From Thermoleophilaceae bacterium (GTDB taxonomy: Bacteria > Actinomycetota > Thermoleophilia > Solirubrobacterales > Thermoleophilaceae), in assembly GCA_013696905.1 (NCBI GenBank), contig JACCXP010000304.1, positions 1-7,751 on the forward strand: DNA of 7,751 nucleotides. The letters run 5' to 3'. The notes beneath the pieces are model-generated. The model made no database searches and was not told the DNA's origin. It saw only the letters and a program-made list of their open reading frames with translations. A program made the position numbers and the translations under genes. Positions 1-6,370 of this stretch are shown in pieces; position 1 is the stretch's first letter, and the number at the start of each line of letters is the position of its first letter.

Positions 1-1
1 C

Positions 2-1423
2 GAGCGGGCCCTGCTCGCCTCGACGCTCGGCCGCGGCGACCGCAAGCCGGTGAGCCCCGGCGAGCTGCGCGTCGGGGGGCGCCTATACCGCGGGCGCTCG
101 CTGCGGGTCTCAGGCGCGGACCGGTCGCCGGTCGCGATCGGCGTGTTCGAGGAGTCCTCGGGACTCACGCGCGCGATCGCGCGGGCACGCACCGCGGTCC
201 TGGGCGCCGTGCTGGTCCTGATCGCGCTGGCGCTGGCGTTCGCGATCTACATCGTGCGCGGCCTGCAAGCACAGATCGGCGAGTTCCTGGCCGCCGCCCG
301 GCGGCTGCGAAAGGGCGACTTCTCGCGCCCGGTCGAGGCCGAGGGCAAGGACGAGTTCGCGCTGCTCGGCAAGGAGTTCAACAAGATGTCCGAGCAGCTG
401 TCGGCGAAGATCGAGCAGGTCGAGCGCGAGCGCCGCGAGGTCGAGCGGACGCTCCGTCGCGTCGGCGAGGCGTTCGCGGCCGCGCTCGATCCCGACGAGC
501 GCCTGGCGCTCGCGCTCGAGATGGCCTCGGATGCCTGCGCCGCCGAGGCCGCGCGCGCCGTGCCGAGCGAACGCGGCAAGCTGCGCCCAGCCCGTCTCGG
601 CCGGGACGAGCCGCGCCTGCAAGCCGCGCTCGAGCTGGCCGAGAGCGCCGCGCTCGAGATCCGCCGAGAGAGAGCGCGCGCGCCGTCAGATGCCGCCACG
701 CAGCCCGGGCGGTCGGCTCCGGTCGAGCTCGCCGGCGTGTACGCGCTCGCCGCTCCGCTGGGCGCGCACGACGAACTCGGCGTGATCTCGATCGCGCGCC
801 GCGGGCTCGCCTTCAGCGACTCCGAGCGCGACCAGTTCGCCTCGCTGGCGGTCTCGGCCGCGGTCGCGATCGAGACGGCCAACCTGCACAAGACCGTCGA
901 GCAGCAGTCGGTCACCGACGAGCTGACCGGGCTCGACAATGTGCGCCAGTTCCACCGCAACCTTCACGGCGAGGTCGAGCGCTCCCGTCGCTTCGCAACC
1001 GAGGTGGGCCTCGTGATGATGGACATCGACAACTTCAAGCGCGTCAACGACAGCTACGGCCACCAGCAGGGCGATCTCGTGCTGGAGCGCGTCGCGCGCG
1101 TGCTGCAGCAGGTCTCGCGGGACATCGACCAGCCTGCCCGCTACGGCGGCGAGGAGATGGCGATCGTGCTTCCGCAGACCGATCTCGAGGGCGCCTTGAA
1201 CCTGGCCGAGCGCGTGCGTGCCGGTATCGAGGCGCTCGCGATCGAGCGCGTCGACGGCGACGGCACCGTGCCGGTCACGGCGAGCTTCGGCGTCAGCTCG
1301 CTGCCCGAGTCGGCAGGCGGCGAGGAGGCCCTGATCGCAGCCGCCGACGCCGCCCTCTACCGCGCCAAGCGGGCGGGGAAGAACCGCGTCGAGCGAGCCG
1401 AGCCGGTGCCCGCGCCACGCTGA
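2..1423 (+). CDS. Membrane-anchored GAF-GGDEF diguanylate cyclase, 5'-truncated by the window edge
   Basis: This protein probably makes the second messenger c-di-GMP from two GTP at the inner face of the membrane. The frame is open to the first base of the window, so the start lies outside. The GTG at position 50 would cut off most of the sensor region and is not a convincing start. Domains in order: the end of an extracytoplasmic sensor region (to about 190); one transmembrane helix (about 191-259, rich in Ala, Leu, Val and Ile); a HAMP-like linker containing FSRPVEAEGKDEFALL (about 260-430); a divergent GAF-like domain (about 480-890); and a GGDEF domain (about 905-1400). The GGDEF domain has the metal- and substrate-binding stretch MDIDNFKRVNDSYGH. 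Its signature reads GGEEM at 1145-1159, with Met in place of the usual Phe. An RxxD inhibitory site (RDID, 1118-1129) lies exactly five residues before the signature, so product inhibition is expected. No EAL domain follows. The next gene starts 56 bases downstream. The signal sensed is unknown because the sensor is mostly missing. Confidence 0.93.
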   Translation, partial: ERALLASTLGRGDRKPVSPGELRVGGRLYRGRSLRVSGADRSPVAIGVFEESSGLTRAIARARTAVLGAVLVLIALALAFAIYIVRGLQAQIGEFLAAARRLRKGDFSRPVEAEGKDEFALLGKEFNKMSEQLSAKIEQVERERREVERTLRRVGEAFAAALDPDERLALALEMASDACAAEAARAVPSERGKLRPARLGRDEPRLQAALELAESAALEIRRERARAPSDAATQPGRSAPVELAGVYALAAPLGAHDELGVISIARRGLAFSDSERDQFASLAVSAAVAIETANLHKTVEQQSVTDELTGLDNVRQFHRNLHGEVERSRRFATEVGLVMMDIDNFKRVNDSYGHQQGDLVLERVARVLQQVSRDIDQPARYGGEEMAIVLPQTDLEGALNLAERVRAGIEALAIERVDGDGTVPVTASFGVSSLPESAGGEEALIAAADAALYRAKRAGKNRVERAEPVPAPR

Positions 1424-1465
1424 AAAAAGAGGACTGCGGGCACTCTGGGGCCCGTGCTCCTTCGC

Positions 1466-1471
1466 TACGCT
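1466..1471 (+). promoter_or_regulatory. Possible -10 box (TACGCT) for a leaderless transcript
   Basis: TACGCT matches the actinobacterial TANNNT pattern and sits 8 bases before the ATG at 1480. That would place transcription start at or next to the start codon. No purine-rich ribosome-binding site is visible, which fits. I see no convincing -35 element, and in GC-rich sequence such a box can occur by chance. Confidence 0.3.
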
Positions 1472-1479
1472 ACGCCTCG

Positions 1480-2070
1480 ATGAGTGTTCTGGACGACGCC
1501 ATCCGCGAGCACCTCGAGCTCCGGCGCAGGAACGGAGCCAGCGAGCAGGAGATCGCGGTCAAGGAGGCGGAGGCGCTCGGCCCCGCCCGGCGCCATCCCG
1601 AGACCGGAGAGGCAGATCCGGTCGAGGTAGGGCCGGCGCTCGAGGAACAGCGACCGGCGACCGAGCCGGCCGAGGCGCCGCTCGACGCCGAGTCCGAGGC
1701 CGATCTCCTCGCTCCAGACGAGGAGTCCGACGCCGATCTCGCGCTCGCCGACGAGCGCCTCGACATCGACATGCCGGAGGCGATCGAGGAGGAGAGCGAG
1801 GTCTCGGCTGTGCCGGAGGCGGCCACTGCGCCCGCGGACGATCCCCCGCCCCCCGCCGCGTCCGAGCGCCCGCTGTGGCGCCCACTCGAGCACTCGCAGG
1901 CCGAGCGCCGCGATCGGGGCGAACAGTCCGCGCCCGCCGCCCCCGACGAGCAGGCGCCGCCTCCCGACGACGTGCTCGAGGAGACGCCCGACTTCCTCCA
2001 GGAGACCCCCGAGCACGAGCGCCTCTGGTTCGAGCAGCGCCCGCCGCGGGACTTCGACTTCGACGACTGA
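1480..2070 (+). CDS. Small acidic Pro/Glu/Ala-rich protein of unknown function
   Basis: I cannot assign a function. The 196-residue product has three zones. An N-terminal segment begins MSVLDDAIREHLELRRRNGA and looks helical and folded (about residues 1-35). A long middle is low in complexity, rich in Glu, Asp, Ala and Pro, and probably disordered (about 40-155). The C-terminal tail, LEETPDFLQETPEHERLWFE (about 165-184), is followed by a short acidic end rich in Phe and Asp. The ordered ends with an acidic linker suggest an adaptor-like protein that contacts partners at both ends; this is inference. There is no signal peptide or membrane segment. The plus strand was chosen over long minus-strand frames because those read as Arg/Leu/Gly-rich shadows. 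The ATG has no Shine-Dalgarno sequence, but a TACGCT box lies 8 bases upstream, so a leaderless message is plausible. A hairpin follows the stop closely. The gene converges on the VOC gene. Confidence 0.75.
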   Translation: MSVLDDAIREHLELRRRNGASEQEIAVKEAEALGPARRHPETGEADPVEVGPALEEQRPATEPAEAPLDAESEADLLAPDEESDADLALADERLDIDMPEAIEEESEVSAVPEAATAPADDPPPPAASERPLWRPLEHSQAERRDRGEQSAPAAPDEQAPPPDDVLEETPDFLQETPEHERLWFEQRPPRDFDFDD

Positions 2071-2073
2071 AGG

Positions 2074-2098
2074 CTGTCCAGGCATCGCGTCTGGACGG
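2074..2098 (+). terminator. Hairpin just after the acidic-protein gene
   Basis: GTCCAG (2076-2081) pairs perfectly with CTGGAC (2091-2096) around a 9-base loop, and two further pairs (one G-U) extend the stem outward. It begins 4 bases after the TGA stop. No U-tract follows, so it may be a weak terminator or a 3'-end stabilising hairpin. The stronger terminator lies about 120 bases downstream. Confidence 0.45.
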
Positions 2099-2216
2099 AT
2101 GGTCGATATTCACGCGCCCGCCGTGGCGGAATCCCGGCCCGCGGCCGAAAACAGGGGTACGGCGGCACGGAGGGTTCCGTCGAAAAGAGCGGCAAGGAAG
2201 CCGCGCAAATCAAATA

Positions 2217-2256
2217 GAGAAGTGGGGGGTAGCCGGGCGGGCGCCCCCCACTTTTC
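2217..2256. terminator. Bidirectional intrinsic terminator between convergent genes
   Basis: AAGTGGGGGG (2220-2229) pairs with CCCCCCACTT (2244-2253) without mismatch around a 14-base loop. The stem extends three more pairs (2217-2219 with 2254-2256, one G-U). On the plus strand the 3' arm runs into TTTT. On the minus strand the arm runs into CTTCTCTATTT. It lies midway between the stop of the acidic-protein gene and the TAA of the VOC gene, only 9 bases past the latter, and should end both transcripts. The rest of 2071-2265 shows no gene. Confidence 0.85.
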
Positions 2257-2265
2257 GTTCGCGCC

Positions 2266-3045
2266 TTAGGGTTCGAGGTCGCCCGCGAACAGGGCGAAGA
2301 CGGCGCCCTGGGGATCCTGCAAGATCGCGATCTTGCCCATGGAGATGTCCATCGGGCTGAGCAGCGCGGTCCCGCCGAGCTCCCCGGCGCTCGCCACGCT
2401 CGCATCGACGTCGCCCGTCCCGAAGTACACGAGCCAGTGCGGCGGCGTGCCGGGCGGCATCGCCTCGCGGATGCCGCCGTTCATCGTCTCCCCGTTGCTG
2501 ATCATCAGGTAGGGCTGAGGGCTGTCCTCGATCGCGGCGATGTCCCAGCCGAAGAGGTCGCGGTAGAAGCCGGCCGAGGCGTCGAGGTCGGGTGAGGCGA
2601 GCTCGTTCCAGGAGAGCGCGCCGGGGGCGTTCACGAGCGACGAGCCGATGTGCGCACGCGGCTCCCAGGCCATGAAGAACGCTCCCTGCGGATCCTGGAT
2701 CACCGCCATCCGACCGGCCTCGAGCACGTCGAACGGCGGCGCGTGCACTGTGCCCCCAAGCTCCCCCGCCCGCGCGGCGGCCGCGTCGGCGCTGTCGACC
2801 GACACGTACGAGTTCCACAGCGGAGGCACGCCGGCGTCGCGCTGCTGCTGGGGCTGGCTGGAGATCGCGGCCACATCGCGACCGCCGATGCGCATCATCG
2901 AGTAGACCGCTCCGTCGCCGACCGGCATGTCCTCGACGTCCCAGCCGAACAGCCCCGTGTAGAAGGCTTTGGCGGCGTCCTGATCGCCGGTCGACAGGTC
3001 GGTCCAGCAGAACGTCCCGGCGCTGTAGCGCTCTCGCTCGCCCAC
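2266..3045 (-). CDS. Two-domain VOC (glyoxalase/bleomycin-resistance fold) protein, CFP-30B-like
   Basis: The product has 259 residues made of two tandem VOC domains, about 10-130 and 138-257. Each starts with a matching signature (GTFCWTDLSTGDQDAAKAFY; then ALSWNELASPDLDASAGFY), continues into LFGWD, and ends with a DPQGA-F strand (IQDPQGAFF; LQDPQGAVF). The repeat indicates internal duplication. Length and layout match the actinobacterial family that includes mycobacterial CFP-30B (Rv0577), often annotated as glyoxalase or hydroxylase without a proven reaction. I do not see the usual His/Glu metal ligands of glyoxalase I at the strand ends, so a binding or non-metal role is possible. The frame stays open far upstream, across the tRNA fragment and into the LuxR gene, which is not coding. 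I chose the GTG at 3045 because it gives the expected (V/M)GERERY-x-GTFCW start. There is no Shine-Dalgarno sequence; a TACGGT box lies 6 bases upstream. Stop is TAA. Confidence 0.9.
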   Translation of the reverse strand: MGERERYSAGTFCWTDLSTGDQDAAKAFYTGLFGWDVEDMPVGDGAVYSMMRIGGRDVAAISSQPQQQRDAGVPPLWNSYVSVDSADAAAARAGELGGTVHAPPFDVLEAGRMAVIQDPQGAFFMAWEPRAHIGSSLVNAPGALSWNELASPDLDASAGFYRDLFGWDIAAIEDSPQPYLMISNGETMNGGIREAMPPGTPPHWLVYFGTGDVDASVASAGELGGTALLSPMDISMGKIAILQDPQGAVFALFAGDLEP

Positions 3046-3051
3046 GCGCGG

Positions 3052-3057
3052 ACCGTA
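3052..3057 (-). promoter_or_regulatory. Possible -10 box (TACGGT) for a leaderless VOC transcript
   Basis: Read on the minus strand, TACGGT (TANNNT) ends 6 bases before the GTG start of the VOC gene, and no Shine-Dalgarno sequence lies between. The arrangement is the same as at the acidic-protein gene. No clear -35 element is seen. If used, the VOC gene has its own promoter and does not depend on read-through from the tRNA side. Confidence 0.3.
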
Positions 3058-3103
3058 GCGCAGGTCGCTGCGAGCAGTAGTTAACAGCCCGTGTACCGGC
3101 CGA

Positions 3104-3146
3104 TGGAGCCTACCGGGATCGAACCGGTGACCTCCTGCTTGCAAAG
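3104..3146 (-). tRNA. 3' half of tRNA-Ala(TGC), 5' half missing: likely integration (att) scar
   Basis: On the minus strand this reads as positions 32-73 of an alanine tRNA. It has the anticodon loop TTTGCAA (3139-3145, anticodon TGC), the 3' anticodon-stem strand GCAGG, variable loop, and a T-arm ACCGG-TTCGATC-CCGGT that pairs perfectly. The acceptor strand AGGCTCC follows, then discriminator A (3104). The T at acceptor position 70 is the partner of the G3-U70 alanine identity pair. CCA is not encoded. Beyond the loop only one base (3146) matches the expected GCAGG; the sequence then reads GTCGC, and I find no D-arm or 5' acceptor strand in the next 250 bases. It therefore cannot form a working tRNA. 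A break at the anticodon loop with an intact 3' half is the usual product of tyrosine-recombinase integration. The fragment points toward the VOC gene, so the inserted DNA is at higher coordinates. Confidence 0.85.
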
Positions 3147-3157
3147 TCGCTCGGAGT

Positions 3158-3244
3158 GGTTTGCGCCGGGGTGTCCGAAGGGGTGCAAACCGGTTCTGGG
3201 AGCGGGATTGCGGCCGATCCCGCGGGGTCAGCGAGCCGACCCCG
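3158..3244. repeat. Run of three hairpins next to the tRNA scar
   Basis: Three inverted repeats follow one another: GGTTTGC (3158-3164) with GCAAACC (3185-3191); GCGGGATTG (3202-3210) with CGATCCCGC (3215-3223), which contains one G-U pair; and CGGGGTC (3223-3229) with GACCCCG (3238-3244). The TTTGC/GCAAA sequence of the first also repeats the GCAAA at the tRNA break (3141-3145). They could be recombinase-binding sites of the attachment region, or RNA hairpins in the LuxR leader. GC-rich DNA forms short stems easily, but three perfect or near-perfect ones in 90 bases is notable. Confidence 0.4.
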
Positions 3245-3268
3245 ATTTGGCCAGGTTTTCGCCCGCAT

Positions 3269-3290
3269 GGGCGCTGTGTGGGCGCTGGCT
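3269..3290 (+). repeat. 11-base tandem direct repeat upstream of the LuxR gene
   Basis: GGGCGCTGTGT is followed directly by GGGCGCTGGCT, 9 of 11 bases identical and with an exact 8-base core. The period of 11 is about one helical turn, so two protein subunits would bind the same face. It lies about 107 bases before the GTG. The LAL-family member MalT binds direct repeats, so an autoregulatory operator is conceivable. No copy was seen upstream of the methyltransferase. Confidence 0.25.
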
Positions 3291-3383
3291 TTCGATTACT
3301 GGGACGCCGTCGCGCCCGGCCGTCCATAAGATGCGGTTCGAGGCAACGGCCCGGGATCGCTGAAACGCTCTGCTTGGTCGGGT

Positions 3384-3390
3384 AAGGGAG
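3384..3390 (+). promoter_or_regulatory. Ribosome-binding site AAGGGAG deciding the GTG start of the LuxR gene
   Basis: AAGGGAG lies 6 bases before the GTG at 3397 and supports that start. The GTG gives a protein beginning MVRTELVGRERELTAL, the usual opening of LAL-family ATPase domains. Confidence 0.7.
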
Positions 3391-3396
3391 ACGCTG

Positions 3397-6282
3397 GTGG
3401 TTCGAACCGAGTTGGTCGGCCGGGAACGCGAGCTCACCGCCCTTGCCCGGTGCCTGGAAGCATCCCTCGGCGGTGAGCCCCGGCTGGTGGTGTGCCGCGG
3501 CGAGCCCGGCATTGGGAAGACCCGCCTGGCCGAGGAGCTGGCGTCCCTGGCGACAGCGAAAGGTGTTCCGGCCGTGTGGGGCCGCGGCGTCGAGTCCGAC
3601 GGAGCGCCCCCGTACTGGCCATGGCGGCAACTCATGCGGGCCGCCGCAGGGGTGGTCGACATGGGTGCGTTGGCCGATGAACACCGGCTCACGGCCGACG
3701 TCAGCATGCTGGCACCCGATGCCTTCCGAAGGGCGGAGCAGGCAGTCGACACTGCGTCGTCGGAGGACCGGTTCAGGCAGTTCGACGCGGTGGGCCGGCT
3801 GCTGCGCCACGTCGCGGCGCACACGCCCCTGGTGATCATCCTCGACGACGTCCACTGGGCCGATCAGCCGTCGCTGCTGCTCCTCCAGCACGTGGCGCAG
3901 ACGCTCACCGACGAAAGGCTCCTCTTCCTCGTGAACTGTCGGGAGACGGAGCGGGCCCATTGGGCGATCGTCACCGACCTGCTCCGGTCGCGCCTGACCC
4001 GCGAGCTGCACCTCGGAGGCCTGCCCACTCCTGCCGTCGCCAAGCAGCTCGCCTCGGTGGTCGGCCATGAGGTCAGCGATCACGATGCCGAGGAGGTTTG
4101 CACCTTGACGAGGGGCAACCCGTTCTTCGTTGGGGAGATGGCCAGGGTGCTGGGAGACCGGCAGGCAGGCGTCAGTCACTCGCTGGTGACGACCAGCGTG
4201 CGGGAGGCCATCGGTGCCCGCCTCCGGCGGTTGTCACCCGAGGCCGTGCGGCTGCTCCAGGCTGCATCAATCGTCGGACGCGAGGTGCCCATTGCAGTCG
4301 TCGCCGCCGTTGTCGGACTGTCGGTGGCCGACTGCCTGAGTCCGCTCGACGAGGCGGTCGCCGCCGGGCTGGTCGAGATGGGTCCGACACCGGCCGAGCA
4401 CCAATTCCCCCATGCCCTCGTTCGCGACGCCATCGAGGCCGGCTTGGCCACCTCCAAGCGCGTCCGCCTTCACCGGCGTGCCGCGGAGGCGATCGAGAAG
4501 ACGTACGCCGGGCGACTCGAACCTCATCTGTTCGATTTGGCTCGCCATTGGGCGGTGGCGGCCGTGGAGGGAGACGCCACAACGGCGGCGACGTGGATCC
4601 AGCGCGCCGCTGAGGAGGCCATGCGCAGTCTCGCCTTCGAGGAGGCGGCGCGCCTCTTCCGTCTGGCGCTCGACGTCGCGAGCGCCGACCTGGACGACGT
4701 CGCCCGTTGCCGGCTCCACCTGCGCCTCGGCGGCGCGCTGCACGCGTCGGCGGACGTCAACGGCCGGCTCGACGCGTGCCTGCAGGCGGCGGCTACCGCC
4801 CGCCGGATGGGGCGTCCCGACCTGATAGCGGAGGCAGCCCTGATCCTCGTGGGCGTGTTCGGGAACCCGGAATCCGATCTTGCAACCAGAAGGCTCTGCG
4901 AGGAGGCGATGGCGGGGCTCGACCCTGGGCCCACCGCTCTTCGGGCGCGGGTCACGGCCCGGTTCGCCGAAGCGTGCATGTACCTCGGTGACGTGGAGAA
5001 TGCCGGCCCGGCCAGCGAAGAGGCACTCGCGCTAGCGATGGAATGCGGCGCTGCGGAAGCCGTGGTCGCCTCTCTCCATGCCCGTCAATTGGTATGCGAA
5101 GGGCCAGACGGTGTGGAGGAGAGGGAGCGGCTCGCAGAGCGGATGCTGGCGCTCGGCAGGCAGGACCGCAACCCGAGCGTCGAGATGTGGGCGCGTCTGT
5201 GGCGGGTCGACGCCTCCTTCGAGCGGGGCGACCTCCTTGCCGTCGCCCGGGAGCTGGCAACGCTGGCACCGCTTGTCCAAGAGGTTGGCGGGCCGTGGGC
5301 CCAATGGCAGCTGCTACGGGGCCAGGGCGTGCTCGCTCAGGCCCAGGCACGCTTCGCCGAGGCTCGGCGGCTGGCCGCCGAGGCATTCGCTGCAATCGCC
5401 CGCACCGGCCACCCCATCGCCGGGCTTCCGAGGGCCGGCCTCCTGCAGACGGTCGGTCACCACATCGGTCAAGACGAGGAGTCCCTGGACGCCTTCGGCT
5501 TGTCGGACGCCACAGTCGATGCCGCTGACTTCCCCGCCTCAGTGGTGATGATGGTGCTCGGCCCCGCCCACATCCTCATCGAGGCCGGCCGGCTGGCCGA
5601 AGGGGCGCTCCTCTACCGTTCGCTCGGCCCGGTCGCCGGATGGCGGCCCCACGCCCACGCGACCCTGGCCGCGTATGCCTTCGGCGTCGTTGTCGCGACG
5701 GCCCTCGATGCGACAGACGATGTCGCCAGCCTTCGGCGGCTGCTTCTTCCCTACCGGGGGCTCCATGTCGCCAGCGGAGCGGGCGCAATCGCCTATGTCG
5801 GTCCCACCGAAATCTGGTTGGGGGTGGCCGCCGGACATCTCGGTCTGCTGGACGACGCGGTGGCCGATCTCGAGCGCGCCGTGCGGGCGTGCGCCGTCAG
5901 CGGGGCCGACGGCTTCCACGCCGAGGCCCAATACGAGCTCGCCGCCGTCCTTGCCCGCCGGGAGGATCGTGGCGATCTCACCCGGGCCCGATCGCTGGTC
6001 GCCGACGGCGCCAGGCAGGCCACCGAGCTGGGGATGGCGCCGATCGCCACCAAGGCTGCGAACCTGATCGAGAAGCTGCACGCCTCGGACACGCCGGCGA
6101 AGCTCACGCGTCGGGAGCGCGACGTCGCCGAATTGGTGGCCAAGGGGATGACGAACCGGGAGATCGCGGAGCAGCTGTATCTCTCCGAGCGGACCGCCCA
6201 GAACCACGTGCAGCACATCCTCACCAAGCTGGCTTTGTCGAACCGCAGCCAGATCGCAGTGTGGATGACCGGGCAGAAATGA
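3397..6282 (+). CDS. LAL-family LuxR transcriptional regulator (AAA/NB-ARC-like ATPase + helical repeats + LuxR HTH)
   Basis: This is a large signal-transduction ATPase that activates transcription, of the MalT/LAL type. In this family the inducer and ATP promote oligomerisation, and the C-terminal helix-turn-helix then binds DNA. The 961-residue product is in the normal family range (about 800-1100). The N-terminal LVGRERELTAL motif precedes Walker A GEPGIGKT (residues 35-42). Walker B is VIILDDVHWAD (about 146-156). A winged-helix-like segment around SPEAVRLLQAASIVGREVP follows. From about 400 to 890 the chain is Ala/Leu-rich and helical, probably TPR-like repeats that sense the ligand. The C-terminal LuxR HTH (about 901-961) contains LTRRERDVAELVAKGMTNRE and the recognition helix SERTAQNHVQHILTKL. 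All key motifs are intact, so it is probably active. It lies 88 bases upstream of the methyltransferase on the same strand, which is its likely target or operon partner. The ligand is unknown. Its region upstream carries a direct repeat and hairpins. Confidence 0.95.
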   Translation: MVRTELVGRERELTALARCLEASLGGEPRLVVCRGEPGIGKTRLAEELASLATAKGVPAVWGRGVESDGAPPYWPWRQLMRAAAGVVDMGALADEHRLTADVSMLAPDAFRRAEQAVDTASSEDRFRQFDAVGRLLRHVAAHTPLVIILDDVHWADQPSLLLLQHVAQTLTDERLLFLVNCRETERAHWAIVTDLLRSRLTRELHLGGLPTPAVAKQLASVVGHEVSDHDAEEVCTLTRGNPFFVGEMARVLGDRQAGVSHSLVTTSVREAIGARLRRLSPEAVRLLQAASIVGREVPIAVVAAVVGLSVADCLSPLDEAVAAGLVEMGPTPAEHQFPHALVRDAIEAGLATSKRVRLHRRAAEAIEKTYAGRLEPHLFDLARHWAVAAVEGDATTAATWIQRAAEEAMRSLAFEEAARLFRLALDVASADLDDVARCRLHLRLGGALHASADVNGRLDACLQAAATARRMGRPDLIAEAALILVGVFGNPESDLATRRLCEEAMAGLDPGPTALRARVTARFAEACMYLGDVENAGPASEEALALAMECGAAEAVVASLHARQLVCEGPDGVEERERLAERMLALGRQDRNPSVEMWARLWRVDASFERGDLLAVARELATLAPLVQEVGGPWAQWQLLRGQGVLAQAQARFAEARRLAAEAFAAIARTGHPIAGLPRAGLLQTVGHHIGQDEESLDAFGLSDATVDAADFPASVVMMVLGPAHILIEAGRLAEGALLYRSLGPVAGWRPHAHATLAAYAFGVVVATALDATDDVASLRRLLLPYRGLHVASGAGAIAYVGPTEIWLGVAAGHLGLLDDAVADLERAVRACAVSGADGFHAEAQYELAAVLARREDRGDLTRARSLVADGARQATELGMAPIATKAANLIEKLHASDTPAKLTRRERDVAELVAKGMTNREIAEQLYLSERTAQNHVQHILTKLALSNRSQIAVWMTGQK

Positions 6283-6320
6283 GCCGGAGAACTGAGTAAT
6301 TCGGCGGATGCCGGACATCA

Positions 6321-6353
6321 GGCGACTCCTTACGGTTAGGGGAGTCCGTCGCC
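6321..6353 (+). promoter_or_regulatory. Leader hairpin directly before the methyltransferase ribosome-binding site
   Basis: GGCGACTCC (6321-6329) pairs with GGAG and TCGCC in GGAGTCCGTCGCC (6341-6353), leaving a 4-base bulge and an 11-base loop. It ends 3 bases before the AAGGAGG. It might tune translation of the methyltransferase, mark an RNA processing point, or be an inverted-repeat operator in the 88-base gap. No U-tract follows, so it is not an intrinsic terminator. Confidence 0.35.
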
Positions 6354-6356
6354 CAC

Positions 6357-6363
6357 AAGGAGG
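6357..6363 (+). promoter_or_regulatory. Strong Shine-Dalgarno AAGGAGG deciding the methyltransferase start
   Basis: AAGGAGG lies 7 bases before the GTG at 6371. This favours that GTG over the in-frame ATG at 6308, which has no comparable site and would add 21 residues (MPDIRRLLTVRG...) translated from the leader hairpin. Confidence 0.85.
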
Positions 6364-6370
6364 CTTCCCG

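Larger units (their letters stand above)
3046..3396. other. 351-base stretch without a protein gene
   Basis: From left to right it holds the possible VOC promoter, the tRNA-Ala fragment, three consecutive hairpins (3158-3244), an 11-base direct repeat (3269-3290), and the leader and ribosome-binding site of the LuxR gene. The plus-strand open frame at 3091-3363 reads MEPTGIEPVTSCLQ, which is only the antisense of the tRNA and not a protein. No clear sigma-70 promoter for the LuxR gene was recognised, although it must lie here unless transcription enters from elsewhere. Confidence 0.7.

Noticed and set aside
1424..1479. Terminator after the diguanylate cyclase
   Set aside because: GCGGGC and GCCCGT can pair weakly, with a wobble at the end and an 8-base loop, but the stem is short and there is no U-tract; not convincing.
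1465..2405. Long minus-strand frames opposite the acidic-protein gene
   Set aside because: They are Arg/Leu/Gly- or Ser/Arg-rich shadows typical of high-GC DNA. The plus strand gives a plausible start and a structured C-terminus.
3091..3363. 90-residue plus-strand frame beginning MEPTGIEPVTSCLQSR
   Set aside because: Its first residues are the antisense of the tRNA-Ala 3' half; this is a familiar spurious annotation. The remainder has no protein-like features.
3147..3396. tRNA-Ala interrupted by an intron in the anticodon loop
   Set aside because: No D-arm or 5' acceptor strand (GGGGCCT) is visible on the minus strand across the next 250 bases, and no group I intron core was recognised.
3046..4179. 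N-terminal extension of the VOC frame (637-residue minus-strand frame)
   Set aside because: The extension runs antisense to the LuxR gene and through the tRNA fragment; the VOC homology starts at the GTG at 3045.
6308..6370. ATG at 6308 as the methyltransferase start
   Set aside because: There is no good ribosome-binding site before it and the extra residues are translated from the leader hairpin; the GTG at 6371 has AAGGAGG 7 bases upstream.
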